64,000 nt of DNA from Serratia plymuthica (GTDB lineage: Bacteria > Pseudomonadota > Gammaproteobacteria > Enterobacterales > Enterobacteriaceae). Both the position numbers and the translations under genes were made by a program. Below the pieces are notes generated by a model. The model was not told the DNA's origin. It searched no databases and saw nothing but the letters and a program-made list of their open reading frames with translations. This document shows, piece by piece, positions 17,781 to 27,151 of the stretch. The first letter of the stretch is position 1. Each line of letters begins with the position of its first letter. The stretch spans positions 4,650,001-4,714,000 of the forward strand of contig NZ_CP068771.1 in the NCBI RefSeq assembly GCF_018336935.1, in the 5' to 3' direction.

Positions 17781-17809
17781 CTTGAAACCCCGGTTTTGAT
17801 CCCCATAAT
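17781..17809 (+). promoter_or_regulatory. Sigma-32 heat-shock promoter of grpE
   Basis: CTTGAAA at 17781-17787, a 13-base spacer, then CCCCATAAT at 17801-17809: a consensus RpoH promoter. Its -10 ends 41 bases before the grpE ATG. Confidence 0.93.
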
Positions 17810-17850
17810 AAGCCAAGTTGCGAGATTAATGCTAAAACGCGGAGATATTC

Positions 17851-18423
17851 ATGAGTAGTAAAGAACAGAAGACGCCAAACGAGCAAGTCTCGGAAGAAAT
17901 GGACCAGCAGGAAGTCTTGCCGGAAGTGGCTGAGGGCGTCGATCTGCGGGATGCGCGCATTGCCGAGCTGGAAACTCAGCTGGCTGAATCCCAGCAGCAT
18001 GAACGCGACAGCCTGCTACGCGCCAAAGCGGAAATGGAAAACGTTCGCCGCCGTACTGAGTTGGATATCGAGAAAGCGCACAAATTCGCGCTGGAGAAAT
18101 TCGCGGGCGACTTGCTGCCGGTGATTGATAACCTGGAGCGCGCGCTGGATCTGGCGGATAAAAACAATCCGGAACTGACGGCAATGATCGAAGGCATCGA
18201 ACTGACGCTGAAATCCTTGCAAGACGCAGTAAGCAAGTACGGTATCGAAATCGTTGGCGACATCAACGTGCCGTTCAACCCGGACGTGCACCAGGCGATG
18301 AGCCTGATGGAGTCTGACGATCACCAGCCGAACCACGTAATGATGGTGATGCAAAAAGGCTATACGCTGAATGGCCGCCTGCTGCGCCCGGCGATGGTTG
18401 CAGTTTCCAAAGCCAAGGCTTAA
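17851..18423 (+). CDS. grpE: Nucleotide exchange factor GrpE
   Basis: A 190-residue co-chaperone that releases ADP from DnaK. The N-terminus is disordered and acidic, residues about 35-90 form the long dimer helix ([21 protein letters not shown]), and the C-terminal beta domain includes [12 protein letters not shown] and [14 protein letters not shown]. It is divergent from nadK, with a consensus sigma-32 promoter, and is followed by an intrinsic terminator. Confidence 0.97.
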   Translation: MSSKEQKTPNEQVSEEMDQQEVLPEVAEGVDLRDARIAELETQLAESQQHERDSLLRAKAEMENVRRRTELDIEKAHKFALEKFAGDLLPVIDNLERALDLADKNNPELTAMIEGIELTLKSLQDAVSKYGIEIVGDINVPFNPDVHQAMSLMESDDHQPNHVMMVMQKGYTLNGRLLRPAMVAVSKAKA

Positions 18424-18440
18424 GCGGAATTAAGTAAAGA

Positions 18441-18466
18441 AAAGGCACCTGCGGGTGCCTTTTTTG
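18441..18466 (+). terminator. grpE terminator
   Basis: AGGCACC, loop TGCG, GGTGCCT followed by six T residues. Confidence 0.9.
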
Positions 18467-18485
18467 CGTCTGGGCCCGGTCTGAG

Positions 18486-19169
18486 TTATGCCTGCGGCAG
18501 TTGCGGCAGCCAGTCGATAGGTTTCAGGCCCTGTTGTTCCAGCAGTTGATTGGCCTGCGAGAAATGGCGACAGCCGAGGAAGCCGCGGTGGGCCGAGAGC
18601 GGCGAAGGATGCGGCGCTTTCAGCACGTGGTGGCGTTTGCGGTCGATAATGTTGCCTTTCTTTTGGGCATGCGAGCCCCACAGCAAAAATACCACGCCTT
18701 CGCGATTGTCATTCAGTGCGGCGATCACTCTATCCGTAAAGGTTTCCCAACCCAGTTTGGCGTGGGAATGTGCCTGGCCGCGTTCAACGGTCAATACCGT
18801 GTTCAGCAGCAGCACGCCCTGTTCTGCCCAGCTTTGCAGGCAGCCGTGGCTTGGCCGCTCAAACCCCGGAATATCCGTCGCCAATTCTTTATACATGTTC
18901 ACCAGCGAAGGAGGAGCCGGCACGCCGGGAAGCACCGAGAAAGACAGGCCGTGGGCCTGGTTCGGGCCGTGATAGGGATCCTGGCCAAGTATCACCACTT
19001 TTACGTCCGCCAGTTCGGTATAGCGGAAGGCGTTGAACACGTCTTTTTGCGGTGGATAAATGGTCTTACCGGCCTGGCGTTCAGCGGCAACAAAGGCAAG
19101 CGTTTCATGGAAATAGGGCTGCTCTTTTTCCTTGCCGATGACGTCATGCCAGGTGAGGGAGGTGGACAT
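18486..19169 (-). CDS. ung: Uracil-DNA glycosylase
   Basis: A 227-residue family 1 uracil-DNA glycosylase that starts base-excision repair of uracil. The water-activating loop GQDPYHGP is at 62-69 (Asp64), the minor-groove loop [11 protein letters not shown] starts at 187, and [10 protein letters not shown] and [10 protein letters not shown] are the remaining family blocks. It converges on grpE. Confidence 0.97.
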   Translation of the reverse strand: MSTSLTWHDVIGKEKEQPYFHETLAFVAAERQAGKTIYPPQKDVFNAFRYTELADVKVVILGQDPYHGPNQAHGLSFSVLPGVPAPPSLVNMYKELATDIPGFERPSHGCLQSWAEQGVLLLNTVLTVERGQAHSHAKLGWETFTDRVIAALNDNREGVVFLLWGSHAQKKGNIIDRKRHHVLKAPHPSPLSAHRGFLGCRHFSQANQLLEQQGLKPIDWLPQLPQA

Positions 19170-19376
19170 AAACGCTCTCCTTTGTTTTCGTTAACAATTA
19201 ATGGGTCATAGCTTACCGTTTAGCGTCATCCAGCGAAACCCGCTTTTGTCATTGAGCCACCTGTCCTGGTGCAAGTTTTTTCAAAATGCATACAAATAAT
19301 TATTCACGGCGGCAAAGAGAAAATTGACATAAAACATAAACTTGTCCCTTCGTTATGTATGGATTATCGATAGGGA

Positions 19377-19390
19377 TTGATTTTAATCAA
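19377..19390 (+). promoter_or_regulatory. FNR box upstream of grcA
   Basis: TTGATTTTAATCAA is a perfect FNR site (TTGAT-N4-ATCAA), centred about 130 bases before the grcA start. It is consistent with anaerobic induction of this gene as known in E. coli. Confidence 0.85.
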
Positions 19391-19514
19391 AGAATTGACT
19401 TTGGCGGACTGGTATACAGAACAATAAGACAACAATGGTTTTACCAAATGGCCGAAACCAACTTTGAATTTTCTCACGAAAGAGAATTTTTCGTTCTTGT
19501 ACGGAGGCAACAAA

Positions 19515-19898
19515 ATGATTACTGGTATTCAAATCACTAAAGCGAACGACCAGGCGCTGGTGAACTCTTTCTGGCTGCTGAACGATGAAACATCAGAAGC
19601 CCGCTGCGTTTGCGCTAAAGCCAACTATGCCGAAGATCAGGTTGTGCCGGTCAGCGATCTGGGCCAGATCGAGTACCGTGAAGTGCCGCTGGAAATGCAG
19701 CCAACCGTGCGTGTAGAGGGTGGCCAACACCTGAACGTGAACGTACTGCGCCGCGAGACGCTGGAAGATGCGGTCAAGCACCCGGAAAAATACCCGCAGC
19801 TGACCATTCGCGTGTCCGGTTATGCCGTGCGCTTCAACTCGCTGACGCCAGAACAGCAACGTGACGTGATCGCACGTACCTTTACTGCCAGCCTGTAA
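19515..19898 (+). CDS. grcA: Autonomous glycyl radical cofactor GrcA
   Basis: A 127-residue protein that replaces the oxygen-damaged C-terminal part of pyruvate formate-lyase. The glycyl radical motif RVSGYAVRF places the radical at Gly102. Length and the start [10 protein letters not shown] match E. coli YfiD; GGAGG lies eight bases upstream of the ATG at 19515. A long leader with an FNR site precedes it and an intrinsic terminator follows. Confidence 0.97.
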   Translation: MITGIQITKANDQALVNSFWLLNDETSEARCVCAKANYAEDQVVPVSDLGQIEYREVPLEMQPTVRVEGGQHLNVNVLRRETLEDAVKHPEKYPQLTIRVSGYAVRFNSLTPEQQRDVIARTFTASL

Positions 19899-19914
19899 TG
19901 ACCTGCGCAGTCAC

Positions 19915-19940
19915 CGAGGGAGCTTAGGCTCCCTTTTTTA
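19915..19940 (+). terminator. grcA terminator
   Basis: GGGAGC, loop TTAG, GCTCCC and a run of T residues just after the stop codon. Confidence 0.9.
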
Positions 19941-20002
19941 TTGCTCGCCGGCCGGCAAAGTGAATCCGGATCACATTCCTCCGCAAAGATAATCGCCTGC
20001 AT

Positions 20003-20029
20003 TACAGAACTGCTCCGACCTGCCGATAG
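20003..20029 (+). promoter_or_regulatory. Sigma-28 (FliA) promoter of phlAB
   Basis: TACA at 20003-20006, exactly 15 bases, then GCCGATAG at 20022-20029. The consensus is TAAA-N15-GCCGATAA, so there is one mismatch in each box. It lies 58 bases before the phlA ATG and fits the known flagellar-regulon control of this phospholipase. Confidence 0.8.
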
Positions 20030-20086
20030 CTACTCTGGCACCTGCATTGGGTGCGGCATTGATAAGCCTATCGACAAGGAGTCGGC

Positions 20087-21034
20087 ATGAGTATGTCTTT
20101 GAGTTTTACCTCTGCGGTTAACCCTGCGGCCGTTCAACCCCCTGTAGTGCGAGCGGCACTGCAACCGGTGAGTACACCGCAACCCGCGCAATCACCTGCG
20201 GCAACGCTATCATCGAACAGCCTGAATGCCCGGAACCTGCTGAATGCGTTGGTGAGCGATATGTCGGCTGCCGCGCAGGCCGCCACGCCGCAGGGGATAA
20301 CCCGCGGTCAGCAGCCTCAACAGGGCGATTATACGCTCGCGTTGCTGGCGAAAGACGTTTATAGCCTGAACGGCCAAGGTGCGGAAGGGTTCAGCCGCCT
20401 GAGCGACAGCGCTTTGCTCGGCGCGGGTATTGACCCTGCCAGCCTGCATGACGCGACATCGGGTTTTCAGGCCGGTATTTATAGCGACAACCAACAGTAT
20501 GTTCTGGCCTTTGCCGGCACCAACGATATGCGCGATTGGCTGAGCAATGTGCGGCAGGCGACCGGTTATGATGATGTGCAGTACAATCAGGCTGTCGCGG
20601 TAGCTAAAGGCGCCAGGGCGGCGTTTGGCGCTGCGTTGGTGATTGCCGGCCATTCGCTCGGCGGTGGGCTGGCGGCAACGGCGGCGCTGGCGACAGGTAC
20701 GGTGGCGGTTACGTTCAACGCGGCGGGCGTTTCCGACTATACGTTGAACCGTATGGGCATTGATCCGGCGGCGGCCAGGCAGGATGCGCAAGCCGGCGGT
20801 ATTCGCCGCTACAGCGAACAGTACGATATGCTGACCGGAACGCAGGAATCCACTTCGCTGATCCCGGATGCCATCGGGCATAAAATTACCCTGGCCAATA
20901 ACGATACCCTGAGCGGCATTGACGACTGGCGGCCGAGCAAACATGTGGATCGCAGCTTGACCGCGCACGGTATCGATAAGGTGATCAGTTCAATGGCAGA
21001 GCAAAAGCCGTGGGAGATGAAGGCCAATGCCTGA
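20087..21034 (+). CDS. phlA: Phospholipase A1 PhlA (flagellar-exported type)
   Basis: A 315-residue lipase_3-type phospholipase. The nucleophile elbow GHSLGG is at 188-193 (Ser190), and FAGTND at 142-147 supplies the oxyanion region. The N-terminus (about 1-75) has no Sec signal and is rich in A, P, S and Q, as in substrates exported by the flagellar type III apparatus. It resembles Serratia PhlA and Yersinia YplA, which are made with the flagellar class 3 genes and leave the cell this way. A sigma-28-type promoter precedes it; phlB overlaps its end by eight bases. Confidence 0.85.
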   Translation: MSMSLSFTSAVNPAAVQPPVVRAALQPVSTPQPAQSPAATLSSNSLNARNLLNALVSDMSAAAQAATPQGITRGQQPQQGDYTLALLAKDVYSLNGQGAEGFSRLSDSALLGAGIDPASLHDATSGFQAGIYSDNQQYVLAFAGTNDMRDWLSNVRQATGYDDVQYNQAVAVAKGARAAFGAALVIAGHSLGGGLAATAALATGTVAVTFNAAGVSDYTLNRMGIDPAAARQDAQAGGIRRYSEQYDMLTGTQESTSLIPDAIGHKITLANNDTLSGIDDWRPSKHVDRSLTAHGIDKVISSMAEQKPWEMKANA

Positions 21035-21782
21035 AAGGCGTCGGGTTCGGCAGACGTTGATTATCGCCGTGCTGGCGCTGATAACGGTCGCCGGTTTGCT
21101 GATTATGGCTGAGGAGCAACAGATGAATCAGTTTATCTCCCCGTTCAACGGGCGCGGCAATCAGGCGTTGGCGCAGGCGGTGATGCGCGGCGATACGCAG
21201 GGCATTGTCGAACAGGCAACAGAGCAGCGCTTGAACGAGCAGGGCGATAGTCAGGTCACGCTGCTTCAATGGGCGATTCTGTCGCAGCAACCGCAAAGCC
21301 TAAGCTCGCTGCTGGAGTTGGGGGCTGATGCCCGCGTGCCGGGGCTGGAGGGCAACAGCGTGCTGCATACCGCCGCAACGGTGCAGGATCCGCAGTATTT
21401 GCGGCTGTTGCTGGCGCAGGGTGTGCCGGTTAACCTGCGCAATGCGGTGACCGGCGCGACGCCGCTGTCCGCTGCGGTGCTGGCGGGGCGCGAGGAGCAA
21501 TTGCGGCTGCTGCTGGCTGCCGGTGCGGATACCGCGGTGAGCGACAGGTTGGGGGACTCGCCTTTGCATCTGGCGGCGAAAATCAATGCGCCGCAGTTGG
21601 CGTTGATGTTGCTGCAGGCGGGCGCGGACGGCAAAGCCCGTAATCGGCAAGGCGCGACCTTCCAGTTCTATTTCTCAATGACGCCTGCCCACCTGCAGAG
21701 TGAAGAGATGCGCGATCGTTATCGGCAACTGGATGCCTGGCTGAAAACCCATCACCAGGCGACGCATTACGCGCAGCCGTAA
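21027..21782 (+). CDS. phlB: PhlB, ankyrin-repeat partner of PhlA
   Basis: A 251-residue protein with an N-terminal membrane segment (about 10-27, LIIAVLALITVAGLLIMA) and four to five ankyrin-type repeats after it (LGADARVPGLEGNSVLHTAA, GVPVNLRNAVTGATPLSAAV, GADTAVSDRLGDSPLHLAAK and GADGKARNRQGATF). In Serratia the phlB product is described as limiting the harm of PhlA to the producing cell. The overlap with phlA implies coupled translation. Exact topology, probably a periplasmic repeat domain, is inferred. Confidence 0.82.
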   Translation: MPERRRVRQTLIIAVLALITVAGLLIMAEEQQMNQFISPFNGRGNQALAQAVMRGDTQGIVEQATEQRLNEQGDSQVTLLQWAILSQQPQSLSSLLELGADARVPGLEGNSVLHTAATVQDPQYLRLLLAQGVPVNLRNAVTGATPLSAAVLAGREEQLRLLLAAGADTAVSDRLGDSPLHLAAKINAPQLALMLLQAGADGKARNRQGATFQFYFSMTPAHLQSEEMRDRYRQLDAWLKTHHQATHYAQP

Positions 21783-21790
21783 TGGGCATA

Positions 21791-21825
21791 AAAAAACGCC
21801 TTCAGATGAGTGAAGGCGTTTTTAT
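21791..21825. terminator. Bidirectional terminator between phlB and srmB
   Basis: AACGCCTTCA (21795-21804), six-base loop, TGAAGGCGTT (21811-21820), with an A run on the left and T run on the right, serving both convergent genes. Confidence 0.92.
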
Positions 21826-21839
21826 TCACAGCGGCAGCA

Positions 21840-23165
21840 TTACTTCGCGCCGTTGCTCTCAGGCTTGGCCTTTGGCTGGCGGCGTTTGCCCACGTTTTTC
21901 GCATCGCGATGACGTACTTTCACCTTGGCTTTTTCTTTGTTCTTTTCTTTGTCTTCCGCACGCTTGGCCAGCACCTTCTTCGAAGGTTTGCCGTTGCTCT
22001 TTTCGCTTGGCACCTTGGTTGACGGACGCAGTTCATCGATCACACGCGCTTTCAGCGGTTCGTTCAGGTAACGGCCCACTTTGCCCAACAGCAGGTGATC
22101 GTGCGCCTCGACCAGCGAAATCGCGGTACCTTTGCGCCCAGCGCGGCCGGTGCGGCCGATGCGGTGCAGATAGGTGTCCGCAGTACGCGGCATGTCGAAG
22201 TTGAACACGTGGGTGATATCCAGGATATCCAAACCACGAGCCGCGACGTCGGTGGCGACCAGCACGTTAACGCGGCCGTCCATCATGCGTTTTACCGCCT
22301 CGTTGCGCTTGGCCTGCACCATTTCGCCTTCGAGGTAGCAGGTGTTGATGCCCGCCTCGCGCAGCCAGGCCGCCAACTCGTGCACGCGCTCGCGTTTACG
22401 CACGAAGATCACGGATTTCAGCACGTCCGGCTGTTGCAGCAAATGCACCAGCAAGGCGGTTTTATGCTGCACGTCGTCGGCACGGTAGTACCACTGCAGG
22501 ATCTTTTTGCGCTCGCGGCGTGAAGGGTCGGCTTCAACTTCCACCGGCTCTTTCAGAATGCGTTCGGCGAATTCGCGGATGGCATCGCCTTCCAGCGTCG
22601 CGGAGAACAGCAAAGTCTGGTTGCGCCAGCGGGTTTCTGCGGAGATGGTTTCGATATCCTGCGCGAAGCCCATGTCCAGCATGCGGTCGGCTTCATCGAG
22701 GATCAGCGTTTCTACCGCGCGGCAGTCGAAGTTTTCTTCTTTGATGTACTGCAGCAGACGGCCGGTAGTGGCGACCACCACGTCCTGGTTTTCGCTGAAG
22801 ACTTCCGCGTGGTTCATATAGGCGACGCCGCCGGTAATGGTGGCGATATCCAACGAAGTATGGGCAGCCAGTTCACGTGCCTGGTCGGCTACCTGCATCG
22901 CCAGTTCGCGCGTCGGGGTGAGGATCAATACGCGCGGCGGGCCGGACTTCTTGCGTGGAAAGTCCAGCAGATGCTGCAATACCGGCAGCAAAAATGCGGC
23001 GGTCTTGCCGGTGCCGGTTGGCGCCGAACCCAATACGTCGCGCCCATCCATCGCAGGTGGGATAGCCTCGGCTTGAATGGCGGTCGGGCGTTCGTAGCCT
23101 TTATCGCGCAGGGCTTTTATCAGGCGTTCATCGAGATCGAGTTCGGAAAAATTGGTTGCTGTCAT
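21840..23165 (-). CDS. srmB: ATP-dependent RNA helicase SrmB
   Basis: A 441-residue DEAD-box helicase that assists early assembly of the large ribosomal subunit. APTGTGKT is at 48-55, PTREL near 84-88, DEAD at 157-160, SAT shortly after, and the helicase C domain ends with HRIGRTGRAGRKG. The C-terminal tail is basic and K-rich, as in SrmB. It is divergent from trmN. Confidence 0.95.
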   Translation of the reverse strand: MTATNFSELDLDERLIKALRDKGYERPTAIQAEAIPPAMDGRDVLGSAPTGTGKTAAFLLPVLQHLLDFPRKKSGPPRVLILTPTRELAMQVADQARELAAHTSLDIATITGGVAYMNHAEVFSENQDVVVATTGRLLQYIKEENFDCRAVETLILDEADRMLDMGFAQDIETISAETRWRNQTLLFSATLEGDAIREFAERILKEPVEVEADPSRRERKKILQWYYRADDVQHKTALLVHLLQQPDVLKSVIFVRKRERVHELAAWLREAGINTCYLEGEMVQAKRNEAVKRMMDGRVNVLVATDVAARGLDILDITHVFNFDMPRTADTYLHRIGRTGRAGRKGTAISLVEAHDHLLLGKVGRYLNEPLKARVIDELRPSTKVPSEKSNGKPSKKVLAKRAEDKEKNKEKAKVKVRHRDAKNVGKRRQPKAKPESNGAK

Positions 23166-23297
23166 GGTCTACCTCTACTTGGGGCGCCGATTATAGACGG
23201 GTTGGCCGCGTTCTTCACCTATTTAAGCGGAAAGCATCTCTTTTCCCACAAATCAGATTGCCTTATGCTACGCCAGTTTTGTATCCAGGTGGTTATT

Positions 23298-24047
23298 GTG
23301 AGCAATCAATCGAAAGCAAATTTTACCCCGCGTCGCGGCGGTTTTACCTTTAAACAATTTTTTGTTGCTCACGATCGTTGCGCAATGAAAGTGGGCACCG
23401 ACGGCGTACTGCTTGGCGCCTGGGCACCGCTGGCGCAAGCGCGGCGGGTGCTGGATATCGGCAGCGGCAGCGGGCTGATTGCGCTGATGCTGGCGCAAAG
23501 ATCGGCCGATGATGTGTTGATCGATGCGGTTGAGTTGGACGAAGCCGCCGCCGGGCAAGCGCGTGACAACGTGCTGGAATCCCCCTGGCCGCAGCGCATT
23601 CGGGTACATGCGCAGGATATTCACCATTTTGCCCGGCATCATGCGGGTGAGTACGATCTGATCGTCAGCAACCCGCCGTATTTCGAGCCGGCGGTCGCCT
23701 GCCGCGATCGGGCGCGCCACAATGCACGCTATACCGAAACCCTGACTCACGATGCCTTGCTGGTCAGCGCTGAGCGGCTGCTCGCCGAGCGGGGCGCTTT
23801 TTGCGTGGTATTGCCGCATGATATTGGCGAGGCATTTGAAAACAATGCGCAACGGCGTGGCTGGCATACTGCACAGCGATTGAATGTCAGCGACCGTGCC
23901 GATACGCCGCTGCACCGGGTATTGTTGGTGCTGATGCGTCAGCCGGTCGAAGAAAGGGCAGAACAAAGCCTGGCGATTAAACAGGCCGACGGCAGTTACA
24001 CCGATGATTTCCGTCGCCTGATTACCGATTTTTATCTTTTTTACTGA
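23298..24047 (+). CDS. trmN: tRNA1(Val) m6A37 methyltransferase TrmN
   Basis: A 249-residue SAM-dependent methyltransferase that modifies A37 of tRNA1(Val). GFTFKQFFVAHDRCAMKVGT is near-identical to E. coli YfiC; motif I is LDIGSGSG at 52-59 and the catalytic NPPY is at 125-128. The GTG at 23298 is chosen from the family N-terminus; the ATG at 23265 (eleven codons earlier) cannot be excluded. The much longer frame from 22809 runs into srmB and is not real. Confidence 0.9.
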   Translation: MSNQSKANFTPRRGGFTFKQFFVAHDRCAMKVGTDGVLLGAWAPLAQARRVLDIGSGSGLIALMLAQRSADDVLIDAVELDEAAAGQARDNVLESPWPQRIRVHAQDIHHFARHHAGEYDLIVSNPPYFEPAVACRDRARHNARYTETLTHDALLVSAERLLAERGAFCVVLPHDIGEAFENNAQRRGWHTAQRLNVSDRADTPLHRVLLVLMRQPVEERAEQSLAIKQADGSYTDDFRRLITDFYLFY

Positions 24048-24075
24048 AACCGCCAGGGCGCCCCGGCGGCGTCAA

Positions 24076-25677
24076 TCATGGCTGCAGTATGGTCGGCAGC
24101 GCTTCCGGCAACATATCCGGATAGTCCAGCGTGTAGTGCAGCCCACGGCTCTCTTTGCGCTCCATGGCGCTGCGGACGATCAGTTCCGCCACCTGCACCA
24201 GGTTACGCAGCTCCAGCAGATTGTTGGAAATACGGAAGTTGGCGTAGTACTCATCGATTTCGGCCTGTAGCGTATTGATGCGGCGCAGCGCGCGCTCCAG
24301 CCGTTTGGTGGTGCGCACTATCCCGACATAGTCCCACATAAATAGCCGCAGCTCATGCCAGTTGTGCTGAATCACCACCCGCTCATCCGCATCGTCTACA
24401 CGGCTTTCATCCCACTGCGGCAACTGTTTCGCCAGCTTGATAAACGGCAGGCGCAGTTTGATGTCCTCCGCCGCCGACCAACCGTAAACCAGGCATTCCA
24501 GCAGCGAGTTGGACGCCATGCGATTGGCGCCGTGCAGGCCGGTGTAACTGACTTCGCCAATGGCGTAAAGCCCGTCCAGATCGGTACGGCCGTGCTGATC
24601 GACCATGACGCCGCCGCAGGTATAATGCGCGGCGGGCACGATAGGGATCGGTTGTTTGGTCAGATCGAAGCCCAGCGTCAGCAATTTCTCATGGATCATC
24701 GGGAAGTGCTGGGTAATGAATTCAGCCGGTTTATGGCTGATATCCAGATACATGCAGTCCGCACCCAGGCGTTTCATTTCGTGGTCGATGGCGCGCGCTA
24801 CAATATCGCGCGGCGCCAGTTCGCCCCGCGGGTCAAAATCGGGCATAAAGCGGCTGCCGTCCGGCCGTTTCAGATAGGCGCCTTCACCGCGCAACGCTTC
24901 GGTCAGCAGGAAATTGCGCGCCTGCGGGTGGAACAGGCAGGTGGGGTGGAACTGGTTAAATTCAAGGTTGGCGACCCGGCAGCCCGCGCGCCAGGCCATG
25001 GCGATGCCATCCCCGGACGAGATGTCCGGATTGGTGGTGTACTGATACACCTTGGCTGCCCCGCCGGTGGCCAGCACCACTGTTTTGGCGCGGTAGGTTT
25101 CCACCTGCTCCAGCTCGCGGTTCCAGACATAGGCGCCTACCACGCGCCGGGTGCCCGGCAGGCCGATTTTGTTCGAGGTGATCAGATCGACCGCGTTACG
25201 GCGCTCCATCACGCAAATATTGGGGTGGCTGCTTGCTTTCCCTACCAGGGTGGTCTCTACTTCTTTACCTGTAGCATCGGCGGCATGCAGAATACGGCGG
25301 TGGCTGTGCCCCCCCTCACGCGTCAGGTGGTAGTGTTCCTCGCCCTGAGCATTGACTTCGGTGTCGAACAGTACGCCCTGCTCGATAAGCCATTGCACGC
25401 AGTGGCGCGCATTGCCGGCGATAAACTCAACGGCGTCTTTGTCACACAGGCCGGCTCCGGCAATCAAAGTGTCATCAACGTGTGAGGCAATGCTGTCCGT
25501 CTCATCGAAAACCGCGGCGATCCCGCCTTGGGCATAAAATGTGGCGCCTTCGTTGAGAGGCCCCTTGCTGAGTACAGTAACCTTGCAATGCTGTGCCAGG
25601 CGCAGCGCCAGTGACAAGCCCGCAGCACCGCTGCCGACGATCAAGACATCGCTAACATGTTCAGATGATGGTTGCAT
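24076..25677 (-). CDS. nadB: L-aspartate oxidase
   Basis: A 533-residue FAD enzyme that oxidises aspartate to iminoaspartate, the first step of de novo NAD synthesis. [14 protein letters not shown] at 15-28 binds [22 protein letters not shown]-like segments, [10 protein letters not shown] and [21 protein letters not shown] are the succinate dehydrogenase/fumarate reductase family motifs. The start at 25677 matches the family; the ATG at 25713 would add twelve residues. It is divergent from rpoE. Confidence 0.95.
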   Translation of the reverse strand: MQPSSEHVSDVLIVGSGAAGLSLALRLAQHCKVTVLSKGPLNEGATFYAQGGIAAVFDETDSIASHVDDTLIAGAGLCDKDAVEFIAGNARHCVQWLIEQGVLFDTEVNAQGEEHYHLTREGGHSHRRILHAADATGKEVETTLVGKASSHPNICVMERRNAVDLITSNKIGLPGTRRVVGAYVWNRELEQVETYRAKTVVLATGGAAKVYQYTTNPDISSGDGIAMAWRAGCRVANLEFNQFHPTCLFHPQARNFLLTEALRGEGAYLKRPDGSRFMPDFDPRGELAPRDIVARAIDHEMKRLGADCMYLDISHKPAEFITQHFPMIHEKLLTLGFDLTKQPIPIVPAAHYTCGGVMVDQHGRTDLDGLYAIGEVSYTGLHGANRMASNSLLECLVYGWSAAEDIKLRLPFIKLAKQLPQWDESRVDDADERVVIQHNWHELRLFMWDYVGIVRTTKRLERALRRINTLQAEIDEYYANFRISNNLLELRNLVQVAELIVRSAMERKESRGLHYTLDYPDMLPEALPTILQP

Positions 25678-25770
25678 AACGTATGATGTGTGCAGAAGAA
25701 GAGTGAAATTCATGTTAGCCTAATTGTCCGGGCAAAAGCCACGGATTGGATGACATCAACAGAAAAAACA

Positions 25771-25926
25771 ATGGCGATACGGAACTTCGTGTTCTGTATG
25801 AACTCCAAGCGAGTGCTTGCTCAGGAAAATAATGTATGGCTGGCAGTACAATTTTACGCGTGGAGACGGATTTGGGGAGAATTTACCTCGGATGAGCGAG
25901 CAGTTAACGGATCAAGTTCTGGTTGA
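25771..25926 (+). CDS. rseD: RseD, leader peptide overlapping rpoE
   Basis: A 51-codon frame starting ATG GCG ATA and ending 35 bases inside rpoE. E. coli has a 51-codon leader, rseD, in the same place, whose translation is coupled to that of rpoE and repressed by CsrA. Identity of length and overlap are seen here; the function is carried over. Other in-frame ATGs occur at 25690, 25750 and 25798. Confidence 0.65.
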   Translation: MAIRNFVFCMNSKRVLAQENNVWLAVQFYAWRRIWGEFTSDERAVNGSSSG

Positions 25927-26467
25927 GCGGGTCCAAAAAGGCGATCAGAAATCGTTTAACTTACTGGTAGTGCGTTACCAGCATAAGGTTGCGAGCCTGG
26001 TTTCCCGATATGTGCCGCAGGGCGATGTGCCCGATGTGGTGCAGGAGTCGTTCATTAAAGCCTATCGCGCACTGGAATCATTCCGTGGGGATAGCGCTTT
26101 CTATACCTGGTTGTATCGAATTGCCGTGAACACGGCAAAGAATTATCTGGTTGCTCAGGGGCGTCGTCCGCCATCCAGCGATGTGGATGCCAACGATGCT
26201 GAAAATTACGAAAGTGCGGGCGCACTGAAAGAAATTTCGAACCCTGAGAACTTAATGTTGTCAGAAGAGCTGAGACAGATAGTTTTCCGTACCATTGAGT
26301 CTCTCCCCGAGGATCTTCGCATGGCGATTACCCTGCGGGAGTTGGATGGTCTAAGCTACGAAGAGATAGCTGCCATCATGGATTGCCCGGTAGGAACCGT
26401 ACGTTCGCGTATTTTCCGCGCCAGGGAGGCTATCGATAATAAAGTTCAACCGCTGATTCAACGTTAG
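25892..26467 (+). CDS. rpoE: RNA polymerase sigma factor RpoE
   Basis: A 191-residue ECF sigma factor that directs the envelope stress response. Region 2 includes DVVQESFIKAYRALESFRGD and FYTWLYRIAVNTAKNYL; region 4 has LPEDLRMAITLRELDGLSYEEIA and CPVGTVRSRIFRAREAI. It opens with MSEQLTDQVLVERVQKGD as in E. coli. It is followed by rseA, rseB and rseC as one operon and preceded by the overlapping rseD leader. Confidence 0.98.
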   Translation: MSEQLTDQVLVERVQKGDQKSFNLLVVRYQHKVASLVSRYVPQGDVPDVVQESFIKAYRALESFRGDSAFYTWLYRIAVNTAKNYLVAQGRRPPSSDVDANDAENYESAGALKEISNPENLMLSEELRQIVFRTIESLPEDLRMAITLRELDGLSYEEIAAIMDCPVGTVRSRIFRAREAIDNKVQPLIQR

Positions 26468-26497
26468 CAATGGCGGACACAGGAAGGGTACTTAGGC

Positions 26498-27151
26498 ATG
26501 CAGAAAGAAAAGCTTTCCGCTCTGATGGATGGAGAATCGCTCGACACTGAGCTGCTGAGTTCATTGTCTAATGACAGGGCGCTTCAACAAACCTGGCAGA
26601 GCTATCACCTGATACGTGACACACTACGGGGTGATATCGGACAAGTAATGCATCTCGATATCGCAGATCGTGTTGCTGCTGCACTTGAGAAAGAACCTGC
26701 ACGTCTGGTTCCTTCTGCAGTACCGGAATCTCAGCCGCAACCGCACACCTGGCAGAAAATGCCGTTCTGGGACAAAGTGCGTCCCTGGGCCAGCCAGATC
26801 ACTCAGATTGGCATGGCCGCCTGCGTTTCGCTGGCGGTGATTGTAGGCGTACAACACTATAATCAACCGGCCGCGCAGTCTGGCGCAGCTGAGTCACCGG
26901 CGTTTAACACCCTGCCGATCATGGGGCAGGCGTCCCCGGTCAGCCTCGGCGTGCCGGCAGACAGTTTCTCAACCGGCAGCGGGCAACAGCAGCAGGTGCA
27001 GGAACAGCGCAAACGTATTAACGCTATGCTGCAGGATTATGAATTGCAACGCCGTTTGCATTCCGATCAGCTGCAGCTTGAGCAAAGCAACCCACAACAG
27101 GCTGCCGTTCAGGTTCCCGGAACCCAGTCTTTAGGAATGCAACAGCAGTAA
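26498..27151 (+). CDS. rseA: Anti-sigma-E factor RseA
   Basis: A 217-residue single-pass inner-membrane protein. Residues 1-65 (KEKLSALMDGESLDTELL onward) form the cytoplasmic sigma-E binding domain; the membrane segment is about 100-118 (IGMAACVSLAVIVGVQ); the Q-rich periplasmic part ends the chain and binds RseB. DegS and RseP cleave it during envelope stress. Its stop and the start of rseB overlap in TAATG. Confidence 0.95.
   Translation: MQKEKLSALMDGESLDTELLSSLSNDRALQQTWQSYHLIRDTLRGDIGQVMHLDIADRVAAALEKEPARLVPSAVPESQPQPHTWQKMPFWDKVRPWASQITQIGMAACVSLAVIVGVQHYNQPAAQSGAAESPAFNTLPIMGQASPVSLGVPADSFSTGSGQQQQVQEQRKRINAMLQDYELQRRLHSDQLQLEQSNPQQAAVQVPGTQSLGMQQQ

Noticed and set aside
24355-25485. 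376-residue open frame antisense to nadB
   Set aside because: Shadow of nadB; no recognisable motif.
25779-25815. Sigma-E autoregulatory promoter before rpoE
   Set aside because: GGAACTT is present at about 25781, but no TCTGA-like -10 is found at proper spacing, so I do not call it.
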